NCBI GenBank assembly: GCA_017612555.1
Contig: JAGAFR010000034.1
Location: 1 to 64,000, forward strand
Direction: 5' to 3'
From: Lachnospiraceae bacterium
Lineage (GTDB): Bacteria > Bacillota > Clostridia > Lachnospirales > Lachnospiraceae
DNA: 64,000 bases
The notes beneath the pieces were generated by a model, which had not been told where the DNA came from, searched no databases, and saw only the letters and a list, made by a program, of their open reading frames with translations. Shown one piece after another: positions 63,484 to 64,000 of the stretch (positions are counted from its first letter, which is position 1; each line of letters begins with the position of its first letter). The position numbers were made by a program, and so were the translations under genes.

Positions 63484-64000
63484 ATGAAATATGCATTGAT
63501 AGGATGTGGCAGAATATCTGCGAATCACGTTGTGGCGGCGAAGAATAATGGATTGGATATCGTAGGGATCTGCGATATAGTCCACGATAATATGATCGAT
63601 AAGGTTAAGAAATTTGGTCTTACAGATGAGACAAGGCTGTATGAAGATTATCGAGCCATGATTGACGAGTTACGACCGGAACTTGTGGCAGTTGCAACAG
63701 AAAGCGGAAAACATGCAGAAATAGCACTTTATTGTATTAATGCAGGGTGCAATGTGATAATCGAGAAACCGATCGCATTATCTATTTCAGATGCTGACAG
63801 GATAATTGAGGCGGCGGAAAAGAATGAGGTCAAAGTCTGCGCGTGTCATCAAAACAGGTTTAATAAATCTATCGCTAAGATTCATGAAGCTGTTGAAATG
63901 GGTAGGTTTGGCAGAATGTTGTATGGTACGGCCAATATAAGATGGGCCAGAGATCATGAGTATTATGACCGAGCAGCATGGCGAGGGACATGGGAGCAGG
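63484..64000 (+). CDS. Gfo/Idh/MocA oxidoreductase, cut by window end
   Basis: The ATG at 63484 begins MKYALIGCGRISANHVVAAKNNG, a Rossmann NAD-binding start with GCGRIS. The family EKP motif (IIEKPIALSISDAD, near residues 95-108), CHQNRFNKSI and the RWARDHEYYDRAAWRGTW stretch resemble WlbA/WbpB-type UDP-N-acetylhexosamine 3-dehydrogenases. The reading frame is open for all 172 codons in the window and continues beyond it. It follows the ABC exporter by 26 bases and is part of the glycan cluster, probably for making a 3-amino or 3-keto sugar. Confidence 0.85.
   Translation, partial: MKYALIGCGRISANHVVAAKNNGLDIVGICDIVHDNMIDKVKKFGLTDETRLYEDYRAMIDELRPELVAVATESGKHAEIALYCINAGCNVIIEKPIALSISDADRIIEAAEKNEVKVCACHQNRFNKSIAKIHEAVEMGRFGRMLYGTANIRWARDHEYYDRAAWRGTWEQ

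Overview
The window looks like a chromosome segment of a low-to-mid GC Firmicute of the class Clostridia, most like Lachnospiraceae (Butyrivibrio/Roseburia-type). The evidence is an addB-addA recombination pair, a CIRCE-controlled groES-groEL operon, a type III glutamine synthetase next to dapF and hslO, a TPP riboswitch before thiT, sugar ABC importer genes without their own ATPase, and strong AGGAGG-type ribosome sites. This placement rests on gene content and protein character only; no search was run.

Layout. 1-265: tRNA-Asp (first base lies before the window) and tRNA-Leu(UAA), separated by a strongly folded spacer. 371-1063: a lone cobalamin methyltransferase. 1091-3472: a compact RiPP locus made of a promoter, a Nif11-leader precursor ending in Gly-Gly plus a 22-residue cysteine-free core, a terminator, then two translationally coupled radical SAM enzymes. 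3501-13405: an esterase, two large paralogous secreted proteins that flank a hipB-hipA toxin-antitoxin pair, and an acyltransferase-DUF6273 fusion; a decayed copy of the 3' end of that last gene is visible beside the first paralogue. 13516-20989: a peptidyl-prolyl isomerase, unknown genes, a sugar-binding lipoprotein with two permeases, and a membrane glycosyltransferase. 21049-27704: a co-directional run of two aminotransferases, a membrane protein, hslO, dapF and glnN. 27760-35530: thiT with a TPP riboswitch, divergent from an apparently leaderless addB-addA operon. 35590-40851: an ECF-type membrane protein, a GT2 glycosyltransferase, a membrane-anchored unknown, a dGTPase, a hexapeptide acetyltransferase and a sugar ketoisomerase. 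40890-42977: groES-groEL with CIRCE.

43144-44293 carries a very regular 30-bp-phased array of AAGTTATAG repeats before an AAA ATPase with a probable winged-helix end. 44424-47739 is a VTC-domain / DUF4956 / CotH trio, followed by three large multi-membrane-span proteins (47726-52906). From 52927 to the window end runs a cell-surface glycan cluster: CDP-glucose 4,6-dehydratase, GtrB-like transferase, NeuD-like acyltransferase, a biotin-dependent carboxyltransferase subunit, a VioA-like aminotransferase, three glycosyltransferase-like proteins, an ABC exporter and the start of a Gfo/Idh/MocA oxidoreductase.

The best candidates for undescribed biology are the two-enzyme radical SAM RiPP locus, the phased repeat array with its ATPase, and the acyl-CoA carboxyltransferase sandwiched between a sugar aminotransferase and a sugar N-acyltransferase, which suggests an amino sugar carrying an unusual acyl group. 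No insertion sequence, prophage or CRISPR array was seen. All promoter, operator and terminator calls are by eye.
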